Shown: one piece after another, positions 1 to 10,700 of the stretch
Layout of the letters: each line of letters starts with the position of its first letter
Numbering within the stretch: position 1 is the first letter of the stretch
Assembly: GCA_039926025.1 (NCBI GenBank)
Contig: JBDSXV010000089.1
Coordinates: 1 to 64,000, forward strand
DNA length: 64,000 nucleotides
Direction: 5' to 3'
Source: Dokdonella_A sp039926025
GTDB lineage: Bacteria > Pseudomonadota > Gammaproteobacteria > Xanthomonadales > Rhodanobacteraceae
The notes under the pieces: generated by a model
What the model was told of the DNA's origin: nothing
Databases searched by the model: none
The model's input: the letters and a program-made list of their open reading frames with translations, nothing else
Made by a program: the position numbers and the translations under genes

Positions 1-3000
1 AGCCGTTGGTCTTGCCGCCGTGGCTCAGCGCACTGCCGCGGATAATCGCGTAGATATGATCGCCGTCGCGTTGCGCATCCGACAAGCGCTTGAGCACTAC
101 CGCGCCGACGCCCTCGCCCGGAATGTACCCGTCCCCGCCTTCGCCGAAACTCTGACAATGGCCGTCGCTGGAAATGAACTGGCCGACGCTGAGCAGCAGG
201 TATTTCTGCGGATGGATGCTGATATTCACGCCGCCGGCAATTGCGACGCGCGTCCGCCCCAGACGCAGATCCTGGCAGGCGACGTGGATCGCCGTGAGCG
301 ACGAGGAGCACATGGTGTCCAGGGTCATGCTGGGACCGTGCAGGTCCAGCGCATACGACACGCGGTTGGCGATGCTCGCGACGTTGCCGGAAAAGCCCAT
401 GCGCAGCGACTGTGCTTCGGCCGCAACGCCGAACAATTGGTATTCGCTGTACATCACTCCGACATAGACGCCGACATCGCTGATCGAGCCTGTCGCGCCG
501 CGCAAGCTGGCGCGGCAATAACCAGCGTCTTCGACCGCCATCCAGGCGTGTTGCAAGAACAGGCGCTCCTGCGGATCGATGTATTTCGCTTCGCGGGGTG
601 CGATGTTGAAGAACTGCGGGTCGAACTCGTCCACACCTTCTATGAAGCCGCCCCAGCGGCTGTAGTGACGCCCATTTTCGCTGCGGTCTGCACTGAAATG
701 TTCGCGCCAGTCCCAGCGCTCGAGTGGCACTTCGACGATGCAGTCCTTGCCGTCGCGCAGATTGTCCCAGTACGCGACGAGATCCGGCGATTCCGGATAA
801 CGGCCGCTGAGGCCAACGATGGCGATCGCCTCGGCCGCGGCTGGCGTCGCAGCGTCCTCAGCCGCCGCTACCGCCACACGCGGGGGCAGCAGACGAGAAC
901 TTGATGCCGCCTGCGGCTTCGCTTCGGCGGAGACGGCTTGCGGCGCGCCGGCAGCTGCGGTCTTGGCGAACATCCCGTGCAGCACCGCTGCATGCGCATC
1001 GAGGAAATGGCCTGCGAGTTCGGCAATGCTGCGGTATTCGAACAGCAAGGTCTTGGACAGCGAGCCGAAGGCTTTTTCGAGCTGGTTGGTCAAGCGCATC
1101 GCCAGTATCGAATCGATGCCGTACTGGTCCAACGGAGCGTGCGCGTCGATGCGGTGCGACGACAGTTTCAGCACCTGCGAGAACTGCCGGCGCAGCCAAT
1201 CCTGAGTCTTGTCCTTGAGTTCCTGGTGATCCAAGGCCGGGCCTGTCGCCGCGGCCAATGCGGGCGCCACAGCGATTGCCGCCGCTGCGGGCACGCCCTT
1301 CATCTGGCGCCGCAGCATCACCAGGTCGCCCTGCATCACGAGGCTGCGCGCATGATTCCGCGCGATGCTGCGACGGAAGGCAAGCAGACCGTTTGCGCTG
1401 GTCAACGGCTGCATGCCCGTCATGCGTTCCAATTCCATCTGCAGCGCCGGATCGAGTTGCATGCCGCCGTCCTGCCACAGCGGCCAGTTGATTGCGGCCG
1501 TGCGCCCGTGCCGCTCTCCGGCATCGACGCGCGCGTTGCGCCATTCGGCGAACTGATCAAGAAAACCATTCGCCGCAGCGTAGTCGGCCTGACCGACGTT
1601 GCCGAACGCGCCTGCCGTGGACGAGAACAGTACGAAGAAATCCAGATGCATCGCCGCGCTGGCCGCATCCAGATGCGCGGTCGCGGTGACTTTCGGTTGT
1701 AGCACCGCGTGGAACTCCGCCGCGGTTTTGCGCACTATGAAGTTGTCCGCGATCATGCCTGCGCTGTGCAAGATGCCGTGCAGGCCGCCATGCTCGCTCA
1801 CGATCGCTGCGATCAGTGCATCGATTTCGCTCGCTTCATCGAGATTCACGGCGCGATAGCGAACGCGCCCGGGAGCAAGCGCATTCAACTCGTCGAGGCG
1901 ACTCCGACGTTCGCCCGACGGCGCATCGCGACCGGTCAATATCACCTGAGCATGGCCAGTCTGTTCGAGGATGTTGCGCGCGAACAAACTACCGAGGCCG
2001 CCGAGGCCGCCCGTGATCAGATAGATGCCATGTTCCTTGAACACCGGCGCCGAATCGATGCCGGCCGGTTGTTCGTTCCACTGCAGGCCTTGCGGCGTGC
2101 CGCTGCGGTCGAAGCGCAACAACGTCTGCGCCGGATGCGCTTGCGCCCGCTGCAGTTGTTGAACGAGTGCCGCAACATCGACGTCCGAGTGGCTTTGCAC
2201 AACCTGTCCGCAGAACAACGGATTTTCCAGATGAGCCGTTTTCAGCAACGCCGACAGTCCAGCGAACAGCGCCTGCTCAGGTTGATCGCCCAACACGATC
2301 TGCAACAGCACCGGGCCGACCGGTTTACGCGTGAATGCGGCTTGGATCAGTTCAAAACAGGCCAGCGCATGCACGCCATAGCGCTGCGCAACATGCCTCC
2401 CCTCGATCGCGTCCCAGCTGCTGCACCGGCTGCCCGCAAGCTGCGTTTGCAGCGTGTGGGCGGCCACGCCAGGCAGTTCGCAGAGAATCACCAGACGTTC
2501 TGACCAGGGTCCGCTGGTGCCGCTTGCCGCAAGTTCGTGCCACTGCGGCGCAGCAAGCAGCATCCCGCTGGCTTCATTGGCCGGCTTGGTTTGGGCGGAT
2601 TCCACCGCGCGCGTGGAGAAGCCGCGCAGTTGCGTGTAGACGTTGCCGTCCGTATCGCAAAGATCGATATCGAGCCGGCTGACCGGCGCTTCGCGGTTGC
2701 TGCCGGGTGCTTGGCGCACCCATGCCCAGACCGACGTCGGGCAGCGGCCGAATATGCGCACCGTGTCCACCGCGAAAGGCAGCCGTGCCGGTGCGCCCGC
2801 ACCCACGGCCAGACCGACGCAGGCTTGCAACGCGCCATCCATCAAGCTGGGATGCAGCACGAAACGGTCGGCATCTGCGCGCACGCTGTCCGGCAATTCC
2901 AGCAGCGCCAGCAAGGCATCGGTGCCGCGCAATACGCGGTGCACCGCGCGGTGTGCCGGGCCATAGATCAGGCCCATGTCATCGAACGCGGCGTACACCG

Positions 3001-6000
3001 CGGACGCGTCGAGCTCGCCGCGATCCATCTGTGCCGTCAACTGCACCATATTCAGCGCGTCCGGCGCGGTTGCTGTGACGTACGCCGCACGTCCCTGACT
3101 ATGAGCGTTCTGGTGCTCGCCTTCTCCGCTGACGATCTCGAAGTCGATCTCGCCATCGGACGTGGTCGCCAAAACGATGCTCACTGGCAGCGCCGCACGC
3201 ACGATCATCGGAAACAGCCAGACGCTGTTGCGCAGTTCCAGCACCGCGCTGCGCGCCGCAGCCGGCGTGGCGTGTTCCACCGCCGCGCGCGCCATTTCGA
3301 GATAGGCGACCGCAGGCAGCACGGGTTCGTCGACGCCGCGCAAGCGCACTCTGTGATCGGCGAGGAAAGGTTCGTCGCCCATGAATACGGAGCGGAAACG
3401 CTGACGGCTCAGATCCGATACGTTCGCATGCAGCAGCGGATGTACCTGTGCTGCTGCAGCAGAGTCCTTCAGCGCATGGCTGGCGGCTGGAATCCAGAAG
3501 CGTTCCTGCGCAAACGGATAGGTCGGCACACTGACGCCGCGCAACTCTCCGCGATGCAGCCGCGACCAGTCGATATCGATGCCGGAAACCCATAGCGGAC
3601 CGAGCTGATCGAGGTCTCGCTCGTGCAGCGCCTGATCGATCAACCGTCGGCCTGATTGGGTCTGCCATATCGCAGTGGTCGTGCTGTCGTTGCCGTTGCT
3701 GAACCACGCCTGCGCCAATTCCTTGCCGGCAAGCCACAGCGCAAGCTTTGTTTTCAGGTCGGCGAAGCTGGTGAGATTGAAGGCGAGACGCGACTTCATC
3801 GCGGTGCGGCCCAGCTGCCAGCTGCGGATAGCTGCGCCGAATTCGCCGAAATCGGCATCGTCGCACCAGTCCAGCACGCGCTCCGCATAGGCGCGCAAGC
3901 GCTCGCGGTCCGGCGCCGACAACACGAACAGCTGCGCCGTGCCGTCATCGGAGGGGAGCATGGGCGGAGCGAATTCTTCGATCACTACGTGCGCGTTCGC
4001 GCCGCCGGAACCGAAGCTGCTGACGCCAGCCAGACGGACCGGTGCGTTCCATTCGGCAAGGCTGTTTTGAACGAAGAACGTGTCGGCGAGTTCGATCTTG
4101 GGATTGAGCGCGTCGAAGTTCACGGTCGGCGGCAGCTGTCGATGCCGCATCGCCAGGATGACCTTAAGCACGCCCGCCAGGCCGGCAGCGGATTCCAGAT
4201 GGCCGAGGTTGCTCTTGAGCGAGCCCAGGCTGCAGCTGCCGCGTACAGGCGCGCCGCTGCGCTGCGCATAGGCCGACTGAATGCCCTGCACTTCGATCGG
4301 GTCGCCCAAGGAAGTACCCGTGCCATGGGCTTCGATGTAGCTGATTTGCTCGGCGCGTACGCCGGCATTGTCCCAGGCGCTGATCAACAGTTCGCGCTGT
4401 TTGACCGGGTTGGGCACGGTCAATCCGCCGGCGAGACCGCCGTGATTGATCGCCGAACCCTTGATGACGGCGTGAATGCGATCACCATCAGCGATGGCGC
4501 TTCTCAGCGGCTTGATCAACAGAACGACCGCACCTTCGGCGCGCACGTAACCGTTCGCGCGTGCGTCGAACACCTTGCAGCGGCCGTCGGCTGCGAGCAT
4601 GCCGGCCTTGTGATAGGCGAGCGACAGATCGGGATGACAGATCACGTTGACGCCTGCCACCAGCGCGCTGCTGCATTCGTTGCGCCGTAGCGATTGCATC
4701 GCCGTATGCAGCGCGACCAGCGACGACGAACAGGCCGTGTCGATCAGCAGGCTGGGCCCGCTGAAATCAAAAAAATACGACACGCGATTGGCGATGACCG
4801 CGAGCGAACTCGCTACGCCCAAGTGCGCTTCCACTTCCACACCTGCATCCTGCAACAGGCGGCTGTAGTCGCCGTTGCTGGCACCGACGAACACGCCGAC
4901 CGGACGGCCGGCGATGTCCGCGGGACGCAGGTTCGCATCCTCCAGGCACGACCACGCGAGCTGCAGTACCAGGCGCTGCTGCGGGTCCATGAGCTGTGCT
5001 TCGGCCGGCGAGATGCGGAAAAAAGCCGCGTCGAACGCATCGACGTCGGCGACGAATCCGCCTTGGTCTATGCCCGGCCGCTCGATCGCGTCGCACCAGC
5101 GGCCGCGATGCCGCGGGTAGGCGCCGACGACGCAGCGACCCGCAGCCAGCACGTTCCACAAATCCGCCGGCGACGCGATATCGCCCGGCAGGCGGCAGGA
5201 CAGCCCGATCACGGCGATGTCCGTATCGGCGGCGATTGTCGCCTCGGCTGGCGCGCTGCGCACGGGCGACGGCACGGGCGCGGCATCGCGCCGTGCGATT
5301 TTCGCGGCTCCTTCGCGGCCCAGCTTCGCGGCGACTTTGGCGACGCTGTTGAACTCGAAGAAGAACGACGTCGGCAGACTCTGGCCGCATTTCATTTCCA
5401 GCAACTGCTGCAGTTGCAGCAGCCCGGCGGAGTCGAGTCCCATTTCCATGAACGGCCGCTCGGTGCTGAAACCCACCGCATGGTCGGCCAGCAACGCGAT
5501 GGTCTGCTCGCGCAGGAAATCGAGGACCTCTTCGCGAGTCAGTTTCAATGTCTGGGTCGGCGCATTCTCCTGGTTGCGCTGCGCGCGTCCCTGCAACACA
5601 TCGGCACGGGCGAGGATGTCGTAGGACACCAGCACGCCGTGGGTTTCGTTGCGCGTGTCGTCCGGACGATAGCCGCAAACCAAACGCTCGACGGACGCGC
5701 CGTGAAGAAGATGGAACGCGAGCACCGGATCTCGACCCGCGCCGCTGCGCCGTATGTAGTCATGCAGGGGCTCGCCCAGACTCACGTCGTATTGCTTGCA
5801 CAAGGTCACGCCGACGACCCGTCGCACGCCGGGCAGCAGGCTGCAACGCTGCAGCATGAATTCCAGCAGCTGATCGCCGTAGCGCAGATCCTGTACCTGC
5901 GGATCGACGTTCACCGCCAGCAACTGCACGATGGCGCCGTCGGCGCGGTGCAGTTCGTGGACGTTGGACGCGTTGCGGCCGGTCAGCGCCTCGACGGAAT

Positions 6001-7600
6001 CGATGCGCTGGCTGTAGACAACGCCGAGCACCCGATCCTCGCGTTCCAAAACGAGCTGGCCCTGCGGATGATTCGCAATGCGCGCTCGGATCGTCGCCTC
6101 GGAGCTCAGCGAATGCTGCCAGCACAGCGATTCCAGTTCGCACAAGCGGGCGACATCGTGTTCGGTTGCATGGCGAATTCGATATGCACGACGGCCGAGC
6201 AGATGCAGGCTCGCGCTGCACGCGCGCGATACTGCTGGATAGCGGCGCACGTGGCCTTGGTTGAACAGGCCGGCACGTGCAGCGAGGCACAGGAAGGCTT
6301 CCGCGGTAATCGTCTCGCGCCCGCTCAGCGCATCCAGACCTTCGACACAGGCGCCGTCGATCGTCTCGACCGCGCCGCCCGATCCGGCCGGCGTCGCATG
6401 CGATTGCAGCCACAGCAGCTGCGCTGCGCTGTCCAACCGCGCCCAGCGCTGCAGCTCGTGCTGCCAGCCGGACAGCACTTCAATCGGTGCGCGCGCGCTG
6501 CCGTCCTCGGCGAGATACAACGGCTGTTCGCCGGCCAAGACGTAGAGTCCGGGGTCGATCGGCACGCCGCTCGCAGCGATATCGGCACGATCCAAACCGG
6601 AGTGCACCATCAGCAGACGTTCGTCGACGATCGCGTCGCGAGCATGCGCGTATAGCGATTGCGAACCCGCAACGTCGACAGCGATCGCGCGCAGCGGTAC
6701 GCGTTGCGCGTTCGCCTCGTCGAGGTTTCCATCGTCGGCCGCCTGCGTGACCGTCGCGAACAACACGTCGCCGCGCTCCCCCATGATGGTGCCGAATGGT
6801 TCGTCCGCAGTGGCCAACAACGCAGTGACGTCGCTGCGCACATCGTCGAGGAAAGCCGTGCGAGCGATGTCGCCGAATGCAAGCGCTCTGTCCATGCGTT
6901 CGCAGGCGCTACTGTTGAGTGTGCGCAGTTCGGCCAGCGCCTCCAGGTCGCCGCGCAAAGTCTGATCCAGCGAAGCCAGCCCCGGCCAATAGCCGATCAA
7001 CGCGGCAATCGCCGGGGAATGGAGCAGATCGACCGCAACCGGAGTCAGTGCATCAGCGGAGCCGTCCAACCAGCCCTGCGCCACGAGCCGCTCGTACAGC
7101 ACGGCGGCGAGAACAGGTTCCAGACGCTTCAGCGAAGACGAAACGCTGCGAGTATCCAGCGTCCTGAGTAACAAAGCGGTCAGCGCGGTCAACGCGCGAC
7201 CAGCTAAACATTCCCAATCGCTTTCGCATTGTTTGACGTCACGCGCGGGCAATTGCTGCATCAGCGCGGCAAGAGCCAGCGCCGGCTCACCCTCGCCCAA
7301 AGCTGAAGGCGACTGTGCAGTCAGCACAGCGAACGCATCGATCTGCGCCGGCGGCGGCGCGGCGTGCGCGAGACACCAGGCTCCGTCGTCGCGGCGCTGC
7401 AACCAGCCCACAGCATGCAGACTGCGCAGCGCAGCTTGCAGCGTGCTCGTGCTCGTGCTCGTGCTCGTGCCGAGCATACGCGCCAGCGTTTCGCCGTCGA
7501 ACCATTGCTTCGCATCGAGGCCATCGAATATACGCAGACGCCAGCAGGACGCGATCAACGCGGTCGCCAGGTAGCTGTAACAGCACTGAATCGGGTCCAC
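1..7600 (-). CDS. trans-AT polyketide synthase with GNAT-type loading region (3' end outside window)
   Basis: An open frame runs unbroken from a GTG at 7600 to the left edge, about 2533 codons. The GTG start is chosen because GGAGG lies just upstream, no ATG occurs between it and the in-frame stop upstream, and that stop rules out an extension. Approximate domains: residues 1-460, a winged-helix/methyltransferase-like adaptor region; 470-660, GNAT fold; 690-770, ACP (LDSAG); 793-1215, KS with TACSSS (C957), EAHGTGT and NLGHLE; about 1385-1660, DH; about 1700-2110, KR (TGGLGGLG, Tyr in QADYAAAN); 2125-2205, ACP (IDSIL); 2255 onward, a second KS (LDTMCSSS, C2431), cut by the window edge. No AT domain occurs, so acyl units must come from a separate AT. 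An adaptor-GNAT-ACP start matches loading modules such as CurA, where the GNAT-like domain makes acetyl-ACP from malonyl-ACP. It lies 159 bp downstream of the 4559-residue synthase and is probably co-transcribed. Domain calls are firm; the starter unit is inferred. Confidence 0.93.
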   Translation of the reverse strand, partial: MDPIQCCYSYLATALIASCWRLRIFDGLDAKQWFDGETLARMLGTSTSTSTSTLQAALRSLHAVGWLQRRDDGAWCLAHAAPPPAQIDAFAVLTAQSPSALGEGEPALALAALMQQLPARDVKQCESDWECLAGRALTALTALLLRTLDTRSVSSSLKRLEPVLAAVLYERLVAQGWLDGSADALTPVAVDLLHSPAIAALIGYWPGLASLDQTLRGDLEALAELRTLNSSACERMDRALAFGDIARTAFLDDVRSDVTALLATADEPFGTIMGERGDVLFATVTQAADDGNLDEANAQRVPLRAIAVDVAGSQSLYAHARDAIVDERLLMVHSGLDRADIAASGVPIDPGLYVLAGEQPLYLAEDGSARAPIEVLSGWQHELQRWARLDSAAQLLWLQSHATPAGSGGAVETIDGACVEGLDALSGRETITAEAFLCLAARAGLFNQGHVRRYPAVSRACSASLHLLGRRAYRIRHATEHDVARLCELESLCWQHSLSSEATIRARIANHPQGQLVLEREDRVLGVVYSQRIDSVEALTGRNASNVHELHRADGAIVQLLAVNVDPQVQDLRYGDQLLEFMLQRCSLLPGVRRVVGVTLCKQYDVSLGEPLHDYIRRSGAGRDPVLAFHLLHGASVERLVCGYRPDDTRNETHGVLVSYDILARADVLQGRAQRNQENAPTQTLKLTREEVLDFLREQTIALLADHAVGFSTERPFMEMGLDSAGLLQLQQLLEMKCGQSLPTSFFFEFNSVAKVAAKLGREGAAKIARRDAAPVPSPVRSAPAEATIAADTDIAVIGLSCRLPGDIASPADLWNVLAAGRCVVGAYPRHRGRWCDAIERPGIDQGGFVADVDAFDAAFFRISPAEAQLMDPQQRLVLQLAWSCLEDANLRPADIAGRPVGVFVGASNGDYSRLLQDAGVEVEAHLGVASSLAVIANRVSYFFDFSGPSLLIDTACSSSLVALHTAMQSLRRNECSSALVAGVNVICHPDLSLAYHKAGMLAADGRCKVFDARANGYVRAEGAVVLLIKPLRSAIADGDRIHAVIKGSAINHGGLAGGLTVPNPVKQRELLISAWDNAGVRAEQISYIEAHGTGTSLGDPIEVQGIQSAYAQRSGAPVRGSCSLGSLKSNLGHLESAAGLAGVLKVILAMRHRQLPPTVNFDALNPKIELADTFFVQNSLAEWNAPVRLAGVSSFGSGGANAHVVIEEFAPPMLPSDDGTAQLFVLSAPDRERLRAYAERVLDWCDDADFGEFGAAIRSWQLGRTAMKSRLAFNLTSFADLKTKLALWLAGKELAQAWFSNGNDSTTTAIWQTQSGRRLIDQALHERDLDQLGPLWVSGIDIDWSRLHRGELRGVSVPTYPFAQERFWIPAASHALKDSAAAAQVHPLLHANVSDLSRQRFRSVFMGDEPFLADHRVRLRGVDEPVLPAVAYLEMARAAVEHATPAAARSAVLELRNSVWLFPMIVRAALPVSIVLATTSDGEIDFEIVSGEGEHQNAHSQGRAAYVTATAPDALNMVQLTAQMDRGELDASAVYAAFDDMGLIYGPAHRAVHRVLRGTDALLALLELPDSVRADADRFVLHPSLMDGALQACVGLAVGAGAPARLPFAVDTVRIFGRCPTSVWAWVRQAPGSNREAPVSRLDIDLCDTDGNVYTQLRGFSTRAVESAQTKPANEASGMLLAAPQWHELAASGTSGPWSERLVILCELPGVAAHTLQTQLAGSRCSSWDAIEGRHVAQRYGVHALACFELIQAAFTRKPVGPVLLQIVLGDQPEQALFAGLSALLKTAHLENPLFCGQVVQSHSDVDVAALVQQLQRAQAHPAQTLLRFDRSGTPQGLQWNEQPAGIDSAPVFKEHGIYLITGGLGGLGSLFARNILEQTGHAQVILTGRDAPSGERRSRLDELNALAPGRVRYRAVNLDEASEIDALIAAIVSEHGGLHGILHSAGMIADNFIVRKTAAEFHAVLQPKVTATAHLDAASAAMHLDFFVLFSSTAGAFGNVGQADYAAANGFLDQFAEWRNARVDAGERHGRTAAINWPLWQDGGMQLDPALQMELERMTGMQPLTSANGLLAFRRSIARNHARSLVMQGDLVMLRRQMKGVPAAAAIAVAPALAAATGPALDHQELKDKTQDWLRRQFSQVLKLSSHRIDAHAPLDQYGIDSILAMRLTNQLEKAFGSLSKTLLFEYRSIAELAGHFLDAHAAVLHGMFAKTAAAGAPQAVSAEAKPQAASSSRLLPPRVAVAAAEDAATPAAAEAIAIVGLSGRYPESPDLVAYWDNLRDGKDCIVEVPLERWDWREHFSADRSENGRHYSRWGGFIEGVDEFDPQFFNIAPREAKYIDPQERLFLQHAWMAVEDAGYCRASLRGATGSISDVGVYVGVMYSEYQLFGVAAEAQSLRMGFSGNVASIANRVSYALDLHGPSMTLDTMCSSSLTAIHVACQDLRLGRTRVAIAGGVNISIHPQKYLLLSVGQFISSDGHCQSFGEGGDGYIPGEGVGAVVLKRLSDAQRDGDHIYAIIRGSALSHGGKTNG
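7445..7468. repeat. four tandem GCTCGT hexamers inside the PKS adaptor region
   Basis: Four exact copies of a 6-base unit lie near codons 45-52 of the second synthase. On the coding strand they read as alternating Thr and Ser codons. Because the unit is a multiple of three, copy-number changes would alter the length of the Thr-Ser stretch without breaking the frame. Confidence 0.85.
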
Positions 7601-7759
7601 TCGTCCTCCATCCCTTGCAACTTGCGGGAGCCGCACTTCGCGCTCTGCCCGCTTGTCCTTCCATATGGACGGCAGCTGCCGGTGCGTACCCGCTTGCTGC
7701 GGACCTGCACCGTCGCGTCACCGCTTTACCGCACGAGCCCGCCTACAAGCCCGCGCGCG

Positions 7760-10700
7760 TCAGAACGTAATTCGTTCGTACTCATCGCCGATCGCGCTGT
7801 CCTGCCAGACGATGCTTTCCAACACTTGCTTCGCGCTTTCGCGCCATTGCGGCGGCTCCGCCATTGCGCGCCGGCGTTCGGCCGCTGGATTCGCCGAAAG
7901 TGCACTCGCCCTATCGCTGTCGTCGTCGCTGTCGTCGTCGAACGTCCGCAGTGCGGCTGCATCAATCGCAAGACCTATCGAGTTCGCGCTGTTTTCTCCG
8001 AGATAGGCAGCAAACCGCGCAATCGTCGGATATTCGAAGACCACGCTCGGCGACAGATCCAGATCGAGGCGCCGATTCACCTCACGCACCAGCGAGGCGA
8101 TGCCCAGCGACGTCACGCCCAGTTCCAGCAGATTCTTGTCGGTGGCCAATTGCGCGGCCGGCACCTGCAATTGCTGCGCGAGTTCATCGGCGATCAACTG
8201 CGCGGCCAATTCGGCGGCGCCCCGCACGCCGCCCAAACGCGCGGTCGACGGTGGCAGCCGCGACTCGGCCGTGCGCGGGGTCGACACGGCTTCCGGCCCC
8301 GTCCGCTCACCAGCGGCGGCCACGGTGTCGACCCAATGGCGTTCGCGCGCAAACGGATATGTCGGCAGGTTGACGCGCGGGGGCAGCGCGCCGGCATACA
8401 ACGCCGGCCAATCGATCGCAACGCCTTGCGTCCACCATTCCAGCAGAGGTCCAAGATCATTGCTCGACAGCCACTTCGACACAATCATCGCCTTGATATC
8501 GGCGTCGCGATTGATCAGGCCTATGCTGTCGGGATCCGGCTCGCCGCGACTGCGATAGGCACTGCCAATCACCGTTTCCCCAGCTACGAAAGATTGCAGC
8601 TTGGCCACGAGATCCGCAGCCGAGTCGACCACGAACGCCAGGCGCTCGCGCAGGTTTTCGCGGCCCACCTGCAGAGTCGCGGCAATTCGCGCCAGCGGCG
8701 CCGTGGCGATGTCGGTCTGCAGATGCACGAGCAGATCGTGCGCGCGTGCGCTGAGTTGTTCCGAAGTCTTGGCCGACAGCACGATGAGGCGGGCAAGTTT
8801 CTGCGCGTGCGGCGCGGTCGCAGCTACATCCTGCACGGCGCGATACTCCTGCACGATCAGATGCGCATTGACGCCGCCGAAACCCAGCGAGCTGATGCCG
8901 GCCGTAAGCGGCATGGGCGCGCCCGCATCGTCGGTGAACGCGCTCCAGTCCTGTGCCACCTGCGCGATATGGAATGGGCTGTCTTCCAAGCGGATCTGCG
9001 GATTCAATTGCTCGAAGTGCAACACGCCGGGAATCTTTCGATGCCGCATCGCGAGCACGGTCGTGATCAGCGACGCGACACCGGACGCCGCTTCAAGGTG
9101 GCCGATATTGGTCTTGATGGAACCGACCGCGCAACGCGCCGGTTGCGTGTTGCTCGCGCCCAATTCGCGAAACGCTTTTTTCAGACCATTGAGTTCGACC
9201 GCGTCGCCCAGCGCGGTACCGGTACCGTGCGCTTCGATCATGCCGACCGCGCCCGGATCAACCCCTGCGCGGCGATAGACGTCGACCAGCAACTCAGCAT
9301 GCGCGTTCGGATTCGGCGCGGTAAGCGACATCGCGCGGCCGCCATGATTGACGCCGCTGCCCTTGACCACGGCGTAGATCGTGTCGCCGTCGGCGATGGC
9401 CTGATCCAGCCGCTTCAGCAGCACCGCAGCGCAACCTTCACCGCGTACATAGCCATCGGCTCGATGGTCGAACGTCTTGCAGCGGCCATCTCCGGCGAGC
9501 ATGCCGGCGCTGCCCAGGGCCAGCTGCAATGACGGCGTCAGCAGCAAATTGGTGCCGCCGGCAATCGCCGTGGTGCAGGCACCGCTGGCGATGCTTTCGG
9601 CGGCCCGATGAATAGCGACCAAGGAGCTTGAGCACGCGGTGTCGATCGCCTCGCTGGGGCCGCGCAAATCGAGCAGGTACGACAAGCGGTTCGGCAGCAA
9701 GCAATGGGCCATGCCGGTCGCGGAATAGCCGACGACATCGGTATCGGCGTCGCGCAGCAGTTCCACGTAGTCGAAGCCGCCGATACCGACGAACACTCCC
9801 GTACGCGTTCCGGCCAACTCCGACGCCTTGTGGCCGGAATCCTCGATCGCGTTCCAGGCGACTTGCAGGAACAGGCGCTGTTGAGGATCCATCAGCGCCG
9901 CTTCCAGCGCGCCGATGCCAAAGAAAGACGCGTCGAATTTATCCACGTGGCGCAGGAATCCGCCCCAGCGCGCCGACGCGGTATTACTCTGCTCGCCACT
10001 ATTACCGTGAGACGCACGCCAGTCCCAGCGATCGGCCGGGATCTCGGAGACGAGATCGGCGCCAGCTAGAATTTGCTGCCATAGCTCATCAGGTGTGTCG
10101 GCGCCCGGAAACACGCCGGCGATGCCGACGACGGCTACTGAAATCAGTTCCGCTGCCGATGTCGGCACGCGTGCGACGTTGCCCGCACCGGCCGCAGCGG
10201 ATGACGCTTGGTCGGGCACGGCCGCCGGCCCAGCGTCGAACGCATCGGGGTAATACGGCCGCAACTCGGCCGAATGCATGGCAATCAGATAGTCGCTGAG
10301 CGCGTCGAAGGTTGGATATTCGAACACGATGGCTGGCGCCAGACTCAGCGCATACGTTTCGTTCAAGCGCCGGAACAGATTCGCCACGCCGATCGAATCC
10401 AGACCGTATTCGCTCAGGTTCACGTCGGCCACGATCTGGCCCGGACCGACCAACAATACCTCGGTGACGATACGCATCAGATCGTTCTTGAGGAGGCGCG
10501 CGAACTCGCCATTGTTCCGCGGCGCGGCGCCGGTACGCGGTCCAGCGCGTGGCGCGCGCGCAGGTTCCGCACCAGCCAAGCCGAGCAGCCTGCCTATCTT
10601 GGCCGGGTCGCCGTGCATCACCAGCAATTGCCTTTCGCCGCTCGGCAGCGCCGTGGCAAAAGCCCTCAGGCCGCTTTCGGTGTCCAGCGCGTGCACGCCC

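Noticed and set aside
4694..9532. Long plus-strand open frames across the PKS region
   Set aside because: They lie opposite the synthase genes, have no family features and arise from high-GC codon bias.
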